Below, piece after piece: positions 1 to 8,169 of a stretch of 64,000 nt of DNA. The translations under genes were made by a program, and so were the position numbers. Positions within the stretch are counted from its first letter, which is position 1; every line of letters begins with the position of its first letter. Source of the DNA: Metabacillus bambusae (lineage in GTDB: Bacteria > Bacillota > Bacilli > Bacillales > Bacillaceae); NCBI RefSeq assembly GCF_017497975.1, contig NZ_JAGDEL010000001.1, forward strand, positions 248,001-312,000. The letters are read 5' to 3'. The notes under the pieces were generated by a model, which saw only the letters and a list, made by a program, of their open reading frames with translations, had not been told where the DNA came from and made no database searches.

Positions 1-357
1 TAATCGTTTTACTGCAAGACTCATCAGTCTTGCAGCTTTAAGGTCTGTTGAAGGCAAAATATACGTACAACAGCGTGTACACCCTAGTTCTGCAGCTGCT
101 TTGGCTGTAGCCGTAAGATCTGATAATCCTTCAGAGAAGATTTCAGTTGATTGACGCCATTCAACTGGAAGCCCAATTGAACCTATTTCAATCTCATTTT
201 TTTGTAAGATATCCTTCGCTCTATCCACACCATATTCATCGATGAAATTTTTTGCATCAAGATCAACAGAATGAAAACCAAATTCCGCTGCTAATTCAAT
301 AAACCGTTTATCATCTGCTATTTGCCCTAAACCCGCTTTTGTTATACCCCTTAACAT
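1..357 (-). CDS. Sugar phosphate isomerase/epimerase, TIM barrel (3' end outside window)
   Basis: The reverse strand from an ATG at 357 reads open to the window edge (119 codons), so the C-terminal part is missing. The start MLRGITKAGLG, the phrase EFGFHSVDLDAK and the later AAELGCTRC stretch fit AP-endonuclease-2-like TIM-barrel isomerases, which interconvert keto-sugars or inositol derivatives. The family call comes from overall resemblance; no metal-ligand motif is inside the visible part. It lies 100 bp downstream of the Gfo/Idh/MocA gene in the same direction and probably shares its transcript. A second isomerase of this class follows at 3.1 kb, so a two-isomerase sugar pathway is inferred. 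The substrate is unknown. Confidence 0.75.
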   Translation of the reverse strand, partial: MLRGITKAGLGQIADDKRFIELAAEFGFHSVDLDAKNFIDEYGVDRAKDILQKNEIEIGSIGLPVEWRQSTEIFSEGLSDLTATAKAAAELGCTRCCTYILPSTDLKAARLMSLAVKRL

Positions 358-457
358 GTTCCTAAACACCCTTTCGTTAGTAAATAACCTTAAATTAAAA
401 TCCGTCTTTCAAATTAAGAGGAAACGGTACCCTATTTTGGATACCGAAACGAAAAAA

Positions 458-1531
458 TTAAATATTCCAATCTAACACAACTTCACGACCAGTAATAGAA
501 GATTCATAGATTGCATCAAGGATAAGGTTATTAGTTAATCCTGACATTGCAGATGTGATCGGTTGTTTTCCTTCACGAATACATTCAATAAAATGTCTAC
601 TTAATTGGGCACGATCATCTTGTTCACCTTCAGGTGGTGTAAGATCAATATCAATAGCACGGTCAAATTGTTCTGTTAAGATTTTTGCATGATTACCGCT
701 TAGTGATGCACCACCCTCTGATCCCATTAAGTGAATAAATGGTTCATTACTTGTATCCATATGAACGGCCCAGCTTACTTCAAGTGATAATGTAGAACCA
801 TCCTCCATTTTAATTAAGGCAGTTGCCAAGTCCTCAACATCATATTGGCCATTCCAATTTGGTGTTCCCCAAGAACCAATACCTTTTTTCTTCGGACCGA
901 ATTCAGCATATGTTGAGCCGTAAACCGATACTGGTTTCGGATTTCCCATTAAATAAAGAGCTATATCTAGCATATGAACCCCGATATCAATTAATGGACC
1001 GCCACCAGCTTCAGACTTCTGTGTAAACCAGCTACCCCATCCAGGAATTCCTTTTCTACGAAACCAACCAGTCTTGGCATTATAAATTTTACCTAATGAT
1101 CCCTTTTCAACTTGTTCTTTTATTTGTTGAAATTGCCACTGCCATCTCATTTGATGACCTACCATGACAACTTTACCAGTTTCACGTTGTGCTCTTACGA
1201 TATCCTTTGCAGCTTCACTATTAATTCCCATTGGCTTTTCAACAAGTACATGCTTCCCTGCCTTTAACGCTTGAATAGCTAATGGGGCATGCCACTTGTT
1301 TGGTACACCAATAATGATTGCATCTATTTGTGGATCATGGATCAATTCCTCTGCACTATTGAACACTGTGTTTATTCCATATTCCTCTGCTCGCTTTTCT
1401 GCTAGTGGTAAATAAACATCAGTAATGCCTTGAAGGATGACCTCATCCGATAGTTTTCCAAAAGTATTTAAGTGAACACTACCAATTGCGCCTGCACCAA
1501 TCATCCCTAATCTTATTTTATTCGTTTCCAT
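458..1531 (-). CDS. Gfo/Idh/MocA family NAD(P)-dependent oxidoreductase
   Basis: A 357-residue protein of normal family length. The N-terminal Rossmann fold has GAGAIG at residues 12-17 and the family hallmark EKP at residues 98-100, whose lysine is catalytic in relatives. The C-terminal half is the family's beta-sheet substrate domain, with GGGPLIDIGVHMLD. Members oxidise or reduce sugars and cyclitols at a ring carbon. Start ATG at 1531 follows GAGGAA. It is divergent from the AraC gene at 1763 and upstream of the partial isomerase, so it is probably AraC-controlled and, from a cre-like site at 1665, catabolite-repressed. The exact substrate (inositol, glucoside or other) cannot be told from sequence. 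Confidence 0.88.
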   Translation of the reverse strand: METNKIRLGMIGAGAIGSVHLNTFGKLSDEVILQGITDVYLPLAEKRAEEYGINTVFNSAEELIHDPQIDAIIIGVPNKWHAPLAIQALKAGKHVLVEKPMGINSEAAKDIVRAQRETGKVVMVGHQMRWQWQFQQIKEQVEKGSLGKIYNAKTGWFRRKGIPGWGSWFTQKSEAGGGPLIDIGVHMLDIALYLMGNPKPVSVYGSTYAEFGPKKKGIGSWGTPNWNGQYDVEDLATALIKMEDGSTLSLEVSWAVHMDTSNEPFIHLMGSEGGASLSGNHAKILTEQFDRAIDIDLTPPEGEQDDRAQLSRHFIECIREGKQPITSAMSGLTNNLILDAIYESSITGREVVLDWNI

Positions 1532-1664
1532 TTATATTCCTCCTTGTTATGTTTAATCTATGATATCCATACTTATAATAGTGATAGACTTTTTTGTATC
1601 CATCATCTTTGCAACTAAAACACCAATTTGAAAACAATCAAATCCCTTTTATATAAAGAGAATA

Positions 1665-1678
1665 TTATAACGCTTACA
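1665..1678. promoter_or_regulatory. Candidate cre (CcpA) site
   Basis: TTATAACGCTTACA, read on the reverse strand as TGTAAGCGTTATAA, matches the CcpA operator consensus TGWAANCGNTNWCA except for one base near the end. It lies between the divergent oxidoreductase and AraC genes, where carbon catabolite repression of either would be expected. Confidence 0.5.
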
Positions 1679-1762
1679 TTTATGATAAGATAAATAGAGG
1701 AAAAAAGCTGATCAATTTTTCATCTATTTATCTCATTTTTTCTGTAAAGGAGGACTGAAGCT

Positions 1763-2647
1763 TTGACAATATTCCCTATGTATCTATCTTCATATCCTAA
1801 TATGGATACATCATTCCCGTTTCACCTTTCTATTAATGAAATCAAGTCCACTTTTCCTTCTCATCGCCATGATTATCTTGAATTTTCGTTGGTTATTGAA
1901 GGACACGGATTTGAAATTATCAATGGAAAGAAACATAAAATGGAACCTGGAACATTTACATTCATCCTCCCATATCAAATACATGAGATTGTGGCTGAGA
2001 GGGAAACACACTTATTACTTGTAAACTGTATTTTTGATCTTGGTCTCATCCACGATCTTGGTCTTCATAATCTATTAACTGATTCAGGAGAATTTGAACT
2101 TGAACCATATCTAAAACTAAATGAGGAGCATTTTTTAAAAATGAAACAGCATTTATATGAAATGCTTGACGAATACAGGAGTAATAAATCATATAAAGAA
2201 GTTGTTTTAAAAGCAAAAATGGCTGAGGTATTAGTTTTATTTGAACGAAATCGTCGGGTGAATCACTCGTCTGCTTTTATCAAAAAACGAGCAACAAAAA
2301 AAGGCATCATATGGGACATTATTCAATACATCCATCTTCATTATGATGAGGATATAACCTTATCTAAAATAGCAAAACAATTTCATGTCAGTATCCCGTA
2401 CTTTAGCGAATTATTTAAAGAACATGTGGGACTTAATTTCGTTCATTTCATACATGAGGTACGAATTCGACATGCTTGTAGTCTATTAACATCCACGACA
2501 ATTCCTGTCACAGAAATTGCTTTGGAAGTCGGATATCGATCCTTTCAAACCTTTTCTCGTGTATTTAGGGAACAAAAGAAGGTAACACCAACAGCTTATC
2601 GTAAAATACATAACAGACAGGAAATAAAATCGGATCTGAACATATGA
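1763..2647 (+). CDS. AraC family transcriptional regulator
   Basis: A 294-residue regulator. The N-terminal half is a cupin-like effector domain (HRHDYLEFSLVIEG and PYQIHEI are typical of AraC_binding). The C-terminal 100 residues carry two helix-turn-helix units: ITLSKIAKQFHVS, and a second with EIALEVGYRSFQTFSRVF, the AraC signature. The start is TTG at 1763, chosen because AAAGGAGG (1746-1753) sits nine bases upstream. It is divergent from the oxidoreductase gene and probably activates the sugar cluster in response to its substrate. The gene is followed by repeat copy A1 with no gene for about 420 bp. Confidence 0.9.
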   Translation: MTIFPMYLSSYPNMDTSFPFHLSINEIKSTFPSHRHDYLEFSLVIEGHGFEIINGKKHKMEPGTFTFILPYQIHEIVAERETHLLLVNCIFDLGLIHDLGLHNLLTDSGEFELEPYLKLNEEHFLKMKQHLYEMLDEYRSNKSYKEVVLKAKMAEVLVLFERNRRVNHSSAFIKKRATKKGIIWDIIQYIHLHYDEDITLSKIAKQFHVSIPYFSELFKEHVGLNFVHFIHEVRIRHACSLLTSTTIPVTEIALEVGYRSFQTFSRVFREQKKVTPTAYRKIHNRQEIKSDLNI

Positions 2648-2962
2648 ACAAAAGCGCAAGCGCCTTGATCAGCGACGTATAAAAAAGAGCACTCCGTATC
2701 TAGCTGCGGCTCCTAGCTCTTCAAGTCATAAGCCAATCAGCTGCCTGAGGAGAAAACCACTCCCCATCATCTGCTCGTCTTATGCTTGTCAGAGCTGAAC
2801 AGTCGCCTCCGCTTTTAAATGTATGAGATAAAGGAAACACGAAGAGCGTAAGCGATTCGATGTTGACTTATCGTGTAAGAAGTTTGAAGTTCACTTGGCG
2901 CTAGGCGCAGGAGCTGGATGTCAAAGCGCTTATCCACAGTACAAGAAATTTATAATTTCTTA
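2646..2962. repeat. Dispersed intergenic repeat family A, copy A1
   Basis: Begins GAACAAAAGCGCAAGCGCC and ends with GCTGGATG, GCGCTTATCCACAGTAC and an AT-rich AATTTATAATTTC tail. The same landmarks recur at about 6.6, 7.6, 26.3 and 30.5 kb. A DnaA-box-like TTATCCACA is at 2930-2938. The rest of 2963-3069 holds only a GGGACAGTCCC palindrome (3042-3052) and no gene. Confidence 0.8.
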
Positions 2963-3070
2963 ATAAAATAAAGGGTCTGCCCCCTTACCGAATATTTAGC
3001 ATTTTCTTAATGAATAGCTACATACATTGGTATTGTTCGAGGGGACAGTCCCTTGTCATTCTTTTTATTC

Positions 3071-3823
3071 TTATCCGATTTTAGGTAATGTAGTTTTTAA
3101 ATAGTTGATACTTATTTCAATACTTTCGAAAGGAGAACGGTTACATTTATCTTGTTCGACAACATACCATTGGATTTGTGTTTCCTTACTCTTTTTAAGA
3201 ACACCCTCAATATTTACTCCACCTGTTCCTAATTCAGCAAAGGTTCTATCGCTATCTGTTGTCATATCTTTCAAATGAATTAGTGGCATACGTCCAGTGT
3301 ATTTTTCCATCCATTCTAATGGATCTTCACCAGCAAGAGTTAACCAGTATACATCCAATTCAGCTTTAACATACTCTGGATTTGTTTCAGCAAAAAGTTG
3401 TTCAAGATGAGAAACACTATCACCTTTTTCAAGTTCAAAATCATGATTATGATAACTTAATGAAATCCCTTCCTGCTGACTTCTTTTTCCAATCTCGTTT
3501 AAGCTTTTAGCTAATTGTGAATAATCTCCACGTCTATCTTCTACTAAGTATGGACAAACAATATTTTTGCAGTTGATAGCTTTTAAATATTCTAATTCAG
3601 CATCTAAATTTTCTTCCATTCTTTCTAGTGGAACGTGACTGCTAACTGCTTTAAGGCCTAGTCTATCAAGAGTTGCCTTTAAATCTTCCGCTTCTTTTCC
3701 CCAATATCCTGCTAATTCAACACCATTAAAACCTAATCCAGCTACTCTTTCTAATGTTCCATAAAAATCTTTTTCACATTCTGCATGTAGAGTGTATAAT
3801 TGTACAGCAATCGAATTGTTCAT
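3071..3823 (-). CDS. Sugar phosphate isomerase/epimerase (TIM barrel, AP_endonuc_2 family)
   Basis: A 250-residue protein close to the family's usual length. It has GFNGVELAG early in the barrel, SYHNHDFE (a histidine-rich metal-ligand strand), KAELDVYW and PLIHLKDM, the sequence of metal-binding strand ends seen in IolE/IolI-like and xylose-isomerase-like enzymes, and ends with the WYVVEQD strand. It probably uses a divalent metal to isomerise or epimerise a sugar acid or inosose. Start ATG at 3823 follows AGGAAGGAAG. A cre-like site lies 78 bp upstream. It shares direction with the isomerase and dehydrogenase at 1-1531 but is separated from them by the divergent AraC gene and a repeat, so it may be a separate unit of the same regulon. 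Confidence 0.87.
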   Translation of the reverse strand: MNNSIAVQLYTLHAECEKDFYGTLERVAGLGFNGVELAGYWGKEAEDLKATLDRLGLKAVSSHVPLERMEENLDAELEYLKAINCKNIVCPYLVEDRRGDYSQLAKSLNEIGKRSQQEGISLSYHNHDFELEKGDSVSHLEQLFAETNPEYVKAELDVYWLTLAGEDPLEWMEKYTGRMPLIHLKDMTTDSDRTFAELGTGGVNIEGVLKKSKETQIQWYVVEQDKCNRSPFESIEISINYLKTTLPKIG

Positions 3824-3900
3824 TTATGTACTTCCTTCCTCATTAAAAGTAGTTTCATAGTAATCATACCAAAAAAATCCTAGATTCTCATTATTTTAAT

Positions 3901-3914
3901 TGAAAACGTTTTAT
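3901..3914. promoter_or_regulatory. Candidate cre site upstream of the TIM-barrel isomerase
   Basis: TGAAAACGTTTTAT fits the CcpA operator core TGAAAACG with an imperfect 3' arm. It lies 78 bp upstream of the isomerase start and between two tandem genes. Confidence 0.45.
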
Positions 3915-3918
3915 TATT

Positions 3919-4698
3919 CTATTTCAAAGCTAATTTTGATATAATTTTAACGGTTCTATTTTCAATTGGTGAATGTTGAAATGCTTTTAGAATCCCCAAC
4001 TTTTTAACAAGATCTTTAGTAACGTGTCTTAAAGGAATAGAAAGCTTAAACTCTTCAGTAAAAGGAAATGGGTTTACCATTATTTCCTTTTCACTCTTCC
4101 ACACAGCATGAAAAGTAAATTCTTTAAAGAACGAAAATGGTTGAGTAAGACCATTTTTAAACCAATTATGCACTTTGTCACCATTTGCTCCAGGTTCCTG
4201 CATACATACAAAAAGTGAGATATTGTCACAAAATTTTAGCAAGTTATAGTGAAAAACTAGATTTTTATCAGTCTCATAGAGGTTTAACGCATTTAAAAGA
4301 CGCTTTTGTCTTGAAAGCTCCTTATTTACAAATAAGATAATTCTTTTATCATTTGTTAACTCATTAAAAAATTGAGTATAGTGAATACTACAAAGTAAAG
4401 CTGCGTATAGATTTTCCTCTTCAATCTCATCGATTCCTTTTTTATAAAAATTCAGCTTTAAGGAGATCGGAAAATCGACAAAGGTAAAAGGTACTTGTGC
4501 TTCATCGTTCCATAAAGGTGACTCATCAACATCGATCCATGCACGATCATGCTGAGCTATTGCATATAAAACCGAATCTCTTTTATCAATTCCAAGAAAT
4601 TGTTCCTGTTTCCAGTGTTGTGCAAAACCTTCTGATAATAATGCATGCTCATGTTGTTCAGTCATGACAAATGAAGTTTTGTCCTCATAAACGATCAT
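3919..4698 (-). CDS. DUF3891 family protein
   Basis: A soluble 259-residue protein without signal peptide or membrane segment. Recognisable DUF3891 features are EQHEHALLSEGFAQHW near the start, HDRAWIDVDE, and the block VDFPISLKLNFYKKGID followed by YAALLCSIHYTQFF. The conserved His/Asp residues suggest a metal-dependent helical fold, but the family has no established reaction that I know of. Start ATG at 4698 follows AGGTGAGGGG. It stands alone: 95 bp upstream of the isomerase start, with a long gene-poor stretch on its other side. The family call is from memory of the sequence pattern. Confidence 0.7.
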   Translation of the reverse strand: MIVYEDKTSFVMTEQHEHALLSEGFAQHWKQEQFLGIDKRDSVLYAIAQHDRAWIDVDESPLWNDEAQVPFTFVDFPISLKLNFYKKGIDEIEEENLYAALLCSIHYTQFFNELTNDKRIILFVNKELSRQKRLLNALNLYETDKNLVFHYNLLKFCDNISLFVCMQEPGANGDKVHNWFKNGLTQPFSFFKEFTFHAVWKSEKEIMVNPFPFTEEFKLSIPLRHVTKDLVKKLGILKAFQHSPIENRTVKIISKLALK

Positions 4699-4871
4699 CG
4701 TATCCCCTCACCTTGATTTCTTAATAGAAATACTATTTACTAGATCATTCAATATAGATGAAAAAATCCCTTTATATATTTAATGTGTGTTTTAACTTAC
4801 CAATGATAAAATTTAATGACGAATATTTAGTTATAGATGGATTGTAGTTACTTTCACATTCTATACAAATG

Positions 4872-5092
4872 GCTGTTTTCGCAAACTTTGTTGCTATTTA
4901 CCAAGTAATGTGGTGTGGTTGATTTCCACTCCAGATGCTCGCTTTCCGCGGGGCGGGCGGTGAGCATCCTCGGCGTAAACGCCTGTGGGGCTCACCTGTC
5001 CCGCTGCTCCCGCAGGTGTCTCGCAATCTGTTCCAATCAACCTTAAATAGTTTTCGTTTTAAAAGCAACAATCTCTTAGAAAAGAGCCATAC
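4872..5092. repeat. Dispersed GC-rich repeat family B, copy B1
   Basis: Contains TTTCGCAAACTTTGTTGCTATT, GGTTGATT, GCTCGCTTTCCGCGGGGC, CGGCGTAAACGCC, then CCAATCAACC and AGCAACAATCTCTTAGAAAAGAG. It is nearly identical in layout to copy B2 at 58.4 kb. The local GC content is far above the surroundings. The GGTTGATT and AATCAACC ends are inverted repeats. No reading frame here looks coding. 4699-4871 holds nothing recognisable. Confidence 0.8.
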
Positions 5093-5293
5093 AAATAAAC
5101 ATAGCTAAAAAAAAGTCTTTACCCAAGCTTTCAAATACAATACACATCAGATCCCTTGTAGTTAAAGGTTATTACCTGTATTAAAATATTAATTGGATAG
5201 CTTAATGAACATTTTATTACCGTAGTGATTTATTTTTACAACTATTGGTACTTTACGCGCATAAACAAGCGTGATATTGTATAAATTAATAAT

Positions 5294-5385
5294 GTCCCTT
5301 CCGAAACATTCGCTTGTTGCGGGACACTTAACCATGTACGGATCGGAAGGGACTAGTGTCTGATTTTTTAATCAGGCACTTTTTT
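5294..5385 (+). ncRNA. Unassigned structured RNA ending in an intrinsic terminator
   Basis: GTCCCTTCCGA (5294-5304) is perfectly complementary to TCGGAAGGGAC (5343-5353), closing a 38-nt loop. It is followed directly by a terminator hairpin AGTGTCTGATT/AATCAGGCACT (5355-5380) and a T-run. An alternative helix is visible: GGGAC at 5321-5325 can pair with 5294-5298, and GACACT at 5323-5328 can pair with AGTGTC, the left arm of the terminator. It could be a small trans-acting RNA or a terminated leader of a riboswitch or attenuator. I do not recognise the family. The nearest downstream gene starts 200 bp later. Confidence 0.5.
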
Positions 5386-5521
5386 GTTTTTATACGATAA
5401 ATGAGTGATAATCTATGCTTAATCTGCTATTATTTATATAGGATATCCTTTTTTTGCAAAATTGTTAATTGAAACTGCCCATTGGTAAATAAAAGTACAT
5501 ACAAAATACTCTTATAGGGTG

Positions 5522-5535
5522 TGTAATCGTTAACA
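5522..5535. promoter_or_regulatory. Candidate cre site
   Basis: TGTAATCGTTAACA fits the consensus TGWAANCGNTNWCA at every position. It lies 51 bp upstream of the small gene at 5586. Confidence 0.4.
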
Positions 5536-5585
5536 AGCAAAAATTTAATTTAATACCATTATTGTTATATCTAGGAGGAGCTACG

Positions 5586-5792
5586 ATGGTACATACATAT
5601 GAATTTGTTTATCTACCAACAGATGTTGGGACAATTCGAGTTGATATTCATTTTAAACATTCAATGTTTCATGTTCAAGCTGAGTTAAATGATTTAATGA
5701 GTTCGGCTTTTGATCGTAAAAAAGTCGAAGCCGTCAAAAAAGCTTTGCTCCTCTTAGCAAAAGAACACCATGCTTTTGGACACCAAGAATAG
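5586..5792 (+). CDS. Small conserved-looking protein of unknown function (68 aa)
   Basis: ATG at 5586 is chosen over an in-frame start at 5562 because CTAGGAGGAG lies just before it at the right spacing. The protein has a beta-rich N-terminal half (TYEFVYLP, TIRVDIHFK) and a helical C-terminal half (KKVEAVKKALLLLAKEHHA). There is no signal peptide or membrane segment. I do not recognise the family. It precedes yneK in the same direction, with a long hairpin between them, and has a perfect cre-like site upstream. Confidence 0.7.
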   Translation: MVHTYEFVYLPTDVGTIRVDIHFKHSMFHVQAELNDLMSSAFDRKKVEAVKKALLLLAKEHHAFGHQE

Positions 5793-5849
5793 TTTTACAC
5801 ACTACATTGCATGTGTATAATAGTAATATGAAATGATGTATCGAACAAT

Positions 5850-5910
5850 ACAGGCAGTTTAGCACCTACTTCTAACTCGATTTCACTTAGAACGGGTTCT
5901 AACTGCCTGT
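5850..5910 (+). terminator. Long hairpin between the 68-aa gene and yneK
   Basis: ACAGGCAGTTTAG (5850-5862) pairs with CTAACTGCCTGT (5899-5910) around a large loop. There is no clear T-run afterwards, so it may be a processing or attenuation structure rather than a true terminator. Confidence 0.45.
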
Positions 5911-5949
5911 TAATATGGGAAAAGTTTGTATTTGTAAGAGGTGAACAAA

Positions 5950-6375
5950 ATGTTAGAAGGTTGGTTTTTGTGGTTTATCCTTTTTTGGGTTGTTTTTCTT
6001 ATCTCAATGTTTGCTATAGGTGGATTTTTCATGTTTCGAAAATTTCTTCAAAGAATGCCAAAAGAAGATGGGAAATCGGATTTAGACTGGCAGGATTATT
6101 ATCTTGAGAAAACGAAACACCTGTGGAAGCAAAATGAAAAAGATCTATTAGAAGATCTTGTTGAACCTGTCCCAGAGCTTTTTCGTGATGTAGCACGAGC
6201 AAAAATTGCTGGTAAGATCGGTCAACTTGCTTTAAAGGAAAATGCATCAAGCATCACATTAGATTTGGTCATTCGCGGGTATATTTTGGCTACCCCAAAA
6301 CGCGATCATAAATTTTTGATAAAAAGATTGAACGAAAAACAAATTGATTTTTCAGCTTATAAAGCACTTTTCTAA
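5950..6375 (+). CDS. yneK: DUF2621 family membrane protein (YneK)
   Basis: A 141-residue protein with one N-terminal membrane helix (about residues 7-29, WFLWFILFWVVFLISMFAIG) and a soluble tail containing DLDWQDYYLEKTKHLW and ALKENASSITLDLVIRGYILATPKRDHKFL, which match the YneK/DUF2621 pattern. Its function is unknown. The location beside the ccd genes is the same as in B. subtilis. ATG at 5950 is preferred to GTG at 5941 because AGAGGTG then has normal spacing. It converges on ccdC across a terminator and repeat copy A2. Confidence 0.85.
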   Translation: MLEGWFLWFILFWVVFLISMFAIGGFFMFRKFLQRMPKEDGKSDLDWQDYYLEKTKHLWKQNEKDLLEDLVEPVPELFRDVARAKIAGKIGQLALKENASSITLDLVIRGYILATPKRDHKFLIKRLNEKQIDFSAYKALF

Positions 6376-6380
6376 AAAAA

Positions 6381-6409
6381 CCGAAACGAAAATTCGTTTC
6401 GTTTTTTTT
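6381..6409 (+). terminator. Intrinsic terminator of yneK
   Basis: CGAAACGAA (6381-6389) and TTCGTTTCG (6392-6400) form a 9-bp stem followed by nine T residues. It starts six bases after the yneK stop. Confidence 0.9.
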
Positions 6410-6474
6410 TGCGTTTAGAAATAATTAAAATTTTGCATCGGTGTTTTAACAACTAGCACCTAGTGAACTTAGCT

Positions 6475-6812
6475 CGTACAAGCAGATGATTGTTGTGGTA
6501 TTCTTCTCGAGTAGCTGATTGGTATATGACTCAAATAAGAAGCTAGGGACCGCAGCTAGATACTACGGAGTGCTCTTTTTTCTACGTCGTTAAAACGGGC
6601 GCTCTGAGCTTTTGTTCTTGTCTAGGAAATTATAAAATTCTAGTTCTGGGGATAAGCGCTAGGCATCCAGCTCCAGCGGCAATCCCCACTTGAGTCTACA
6701 GCCACTCACGAATTGAAGGTAAAAAATACCATCTATTCATGAGCGTCTTATTTGCCCGAGGCTGTTCAAGGCGCTCTGAGCTTTTGTTCTTAATCATTAA
6801 ACTCCTGTGGCT
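6475..6812. repeat. Repeat family A, copy A2 (two units, inverted)
   Basis: Two family A units in reverse orientation. The first (about 6475-6622) has the CTAGGGACCGCAGCTAGATAC module and ends with GAGCTTTTGTTC. The second (about 6625-6812) starts with GAAATTATAAAATTCTAG, has TGGGGATAAGCGCT (a variant DnaA-box at 6647-6655 on the reverse strand) and a hairpin made of AATTGAAGGTA and TACCATCTATT. It fills the 490-bp gap between yneK and ccdC. Confidence 0.8.
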
Positions 6813-6865
6813 GAGTGCTCGTGAATATAGCAAAAGTGCATATAATGAAAATACCGGCGTCCTAT

Positions 6866-7351
6866 TTAAATTGTTGGTATATTAGAAGATGAATCTAACT
6901 GATTTTTCACCCTTTTGAAAGAAAAGAACATTGCGATTCTCCAAGGAACAATCATCCCGAATGCAAGAATCCAAAACATACCACTTAATTCCCCAAAATC
7001 AATTGTATTACTTAAATATGATTTCATGATTATACGAATGAGTAACAAACCAATCAAAATAAAAGCAAATGCCTTTGATCGCTTAAGATAGATATTATCC
7101 TCTCTAATTTCGAAATTAGATGTTTTAATCAAAAGAATGGAAAAGATCATTCCAACAAGCAAAGCCTCAAAAAATTCAGCAGCAGTTACGCGGAACATTG
7201 GATGAATAAACATCAAGGCACCTGTGCTCATAAATATCGGTGGCAAAATAATTTTCTTTGCAGTTGCAGGCTTCTTAGCTGATTTTATTCGAATGAATAA
7301 AACAAACAGAGCCATACCGATTGCAAAAAATGAAGAAATAATTGTGACCAA
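6866..7351 (-). CDS. ccdC: CcdC family membrane protein (YneJ)
   Basis: A multi-pass membrane protein of 161 residues. Hydrophobic segments are visible near residues 1-20, 38-58, 61-80, 93-113 and 125-145; the conserved-looking PPIFMSTGALMFIHPMFR sits between helices. It matches YneJ/CcdC, encoded next to the cytochrome c biogenesis gene ccdA in Bacillus but reported as dispensable there; its role is not known. Start TTG at 7351 is chosen because AAAGGA is eight bases upstream; the TTG at 7360 abuts that site. It is the last of the ccdA-ccdB-ccdC series, here separated from ccdB by a repeat. Confidence 0.85.
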   Translation of the reverse strand: MVTIISSFFAIGMALFVLFIRIKSAKKPATAKKIILPPIFMSTGALMFIHPMFRVTAAEFFEALLVGMIFSILLIKTSNFEIREDNIYLKRSKAFAFILIGLLLIRIIMKSYLSNTIDFGELSGMFWILAFGMIVPWRIAMFFSFKRVKNQLDSSSNIPTI

Positions 7352-7559
7352 ATAAATCAATCCTTTACTAGACGAGTAATAGTCTTAGTATAAACGAATT
7401 TACCATATTTACCTACATAAACTTTCATTTTAAAGAACCTGTTAAAATTACTAATTTTAATACTAATAAAAGTATTTAAATCCTATTTGCATTTCACCAA
7501 GTTATAAGGCGAAAACTTTGATTTTTTAATTTCTTATCAGGAATGTAAATCCCTAATAA

Positions 7560-7765
7560 TGAACAAAAGTGCAAGCGCCCGTTTAGCGACGTATGGACTG
7601 GACTGAGCTGCAGGAGATAAAGGAAACACGAAGAGCGTTAGCGATTCGATGTTGACTTATCGTACAGAGGTGAGGGATGAGGGAAGTCCACTTCTGCTTA
7701 AGCGCTGGAGCTGGATGCCAAGCGCTTATCCACAGTACATAGAATTTTATAGTTTCGCTAAACGA
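7560..7765. repeat. Repeat family A, copy A3
   Basis: Starts GAACAAAAGTGCAAGCGCCC, contains AGATAAAGGAAACACGAAGAGCG and GATTCGATGTTGACTTATCG as in copy A1, and ends GCTGGATGCCAAGCGCTTATCCACAGTAC then AGAATTTTATAGTTTCGC. The DnaA-box-like TTATCCACA is at 7726-7734. An apparent reverse-strand reading frame here is repeat sequence, not a gene. 7352-7559 holds nothing recognisable. Confidence 0.8.
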
Positions 7766-7770
7766 ACAAA

Positions 7771-7800
7771 AAACCATTTAGAAATAATCATAAATGGTTT
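7771..7800 (-). terminator. Intrinsic terminator of ccdB
   Basis: AAACCATTTA (7771-7780) and TAAATGGTTT (7791-7800) form a 10-bp stem. On the reverse strand the second arm runs into a T-tract. It lies ten bases past the ccdB stop. Confidence 0.85.
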
Positions 7801-7809
7801 CACGTCTTT

Positions 7810-8169
7810 TTAACCTAGTACACGGTTAATTGCTTCTATAACGCGATTTTCATCAAAGGGCTTAACAATAAAATCTTTTGCGCCTGCTTCTATAGCTTCT
7901 ACAACCATTTTTTGTTGACCCATTGCTGAACACATAATAATCTTAGCTTGAGGATACTCTTGTTTGATTTCTTTAAGTGCTTCAATGCCATTCTTTTCTG
8001 GCATCGTAATATCTAAAGTAACTAAATCTGGCTTTTCTTTTACAAAAAGTTCAATAGCTTCTACCCCATTTTCAGCTTCTCCGACGACCTCATGATTCGC
8101 TTTTATTAATATATTTGATAACGTCATTCTCATAAACTTGGCATCATCAACAATTAAAATTCTAGCCAT
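7810..8169 (-). CDS. ccdB: CheY-like single-domain response regulator (CcdB/YneI)
   Basis: A 119-residue stand-alone receiver domain. The acidic pair is at D8-D9, the phosphoacceptor Asp at D53 in TLDITMP, the switch Ser at S81 and the invariant Lys at K103 in VKPF, so the fold should be phosphorylatable. There is no output domain. It corresponds to B. subtilis YneI, encoded between ccdA and ccdC; its kinase and target are unknown. Start ATG at 8169 follows GGGAGGAAC. It has its own terminator, and a 210-bp gap separates it from ccdA, so it may be transcribed independently. Confidence 0.9.
   Translation of the reverse strand: MARILIVDDAKFMRMTLSNILIKANHEVVGEAENGVEAIELFVKEKPDLVTLDITMPEKNGIEALKEIKQEYPQAKIIMCSAMGQQKMVVEAIEAGAKDFIVKPFDENRVIEAINRVLG

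Noticed and set aside
7583-7777. Reverse-strand open frame of about 64 codons
   Set aside because: It is entirely repeat family A sequence, with no ribosome-binding site.
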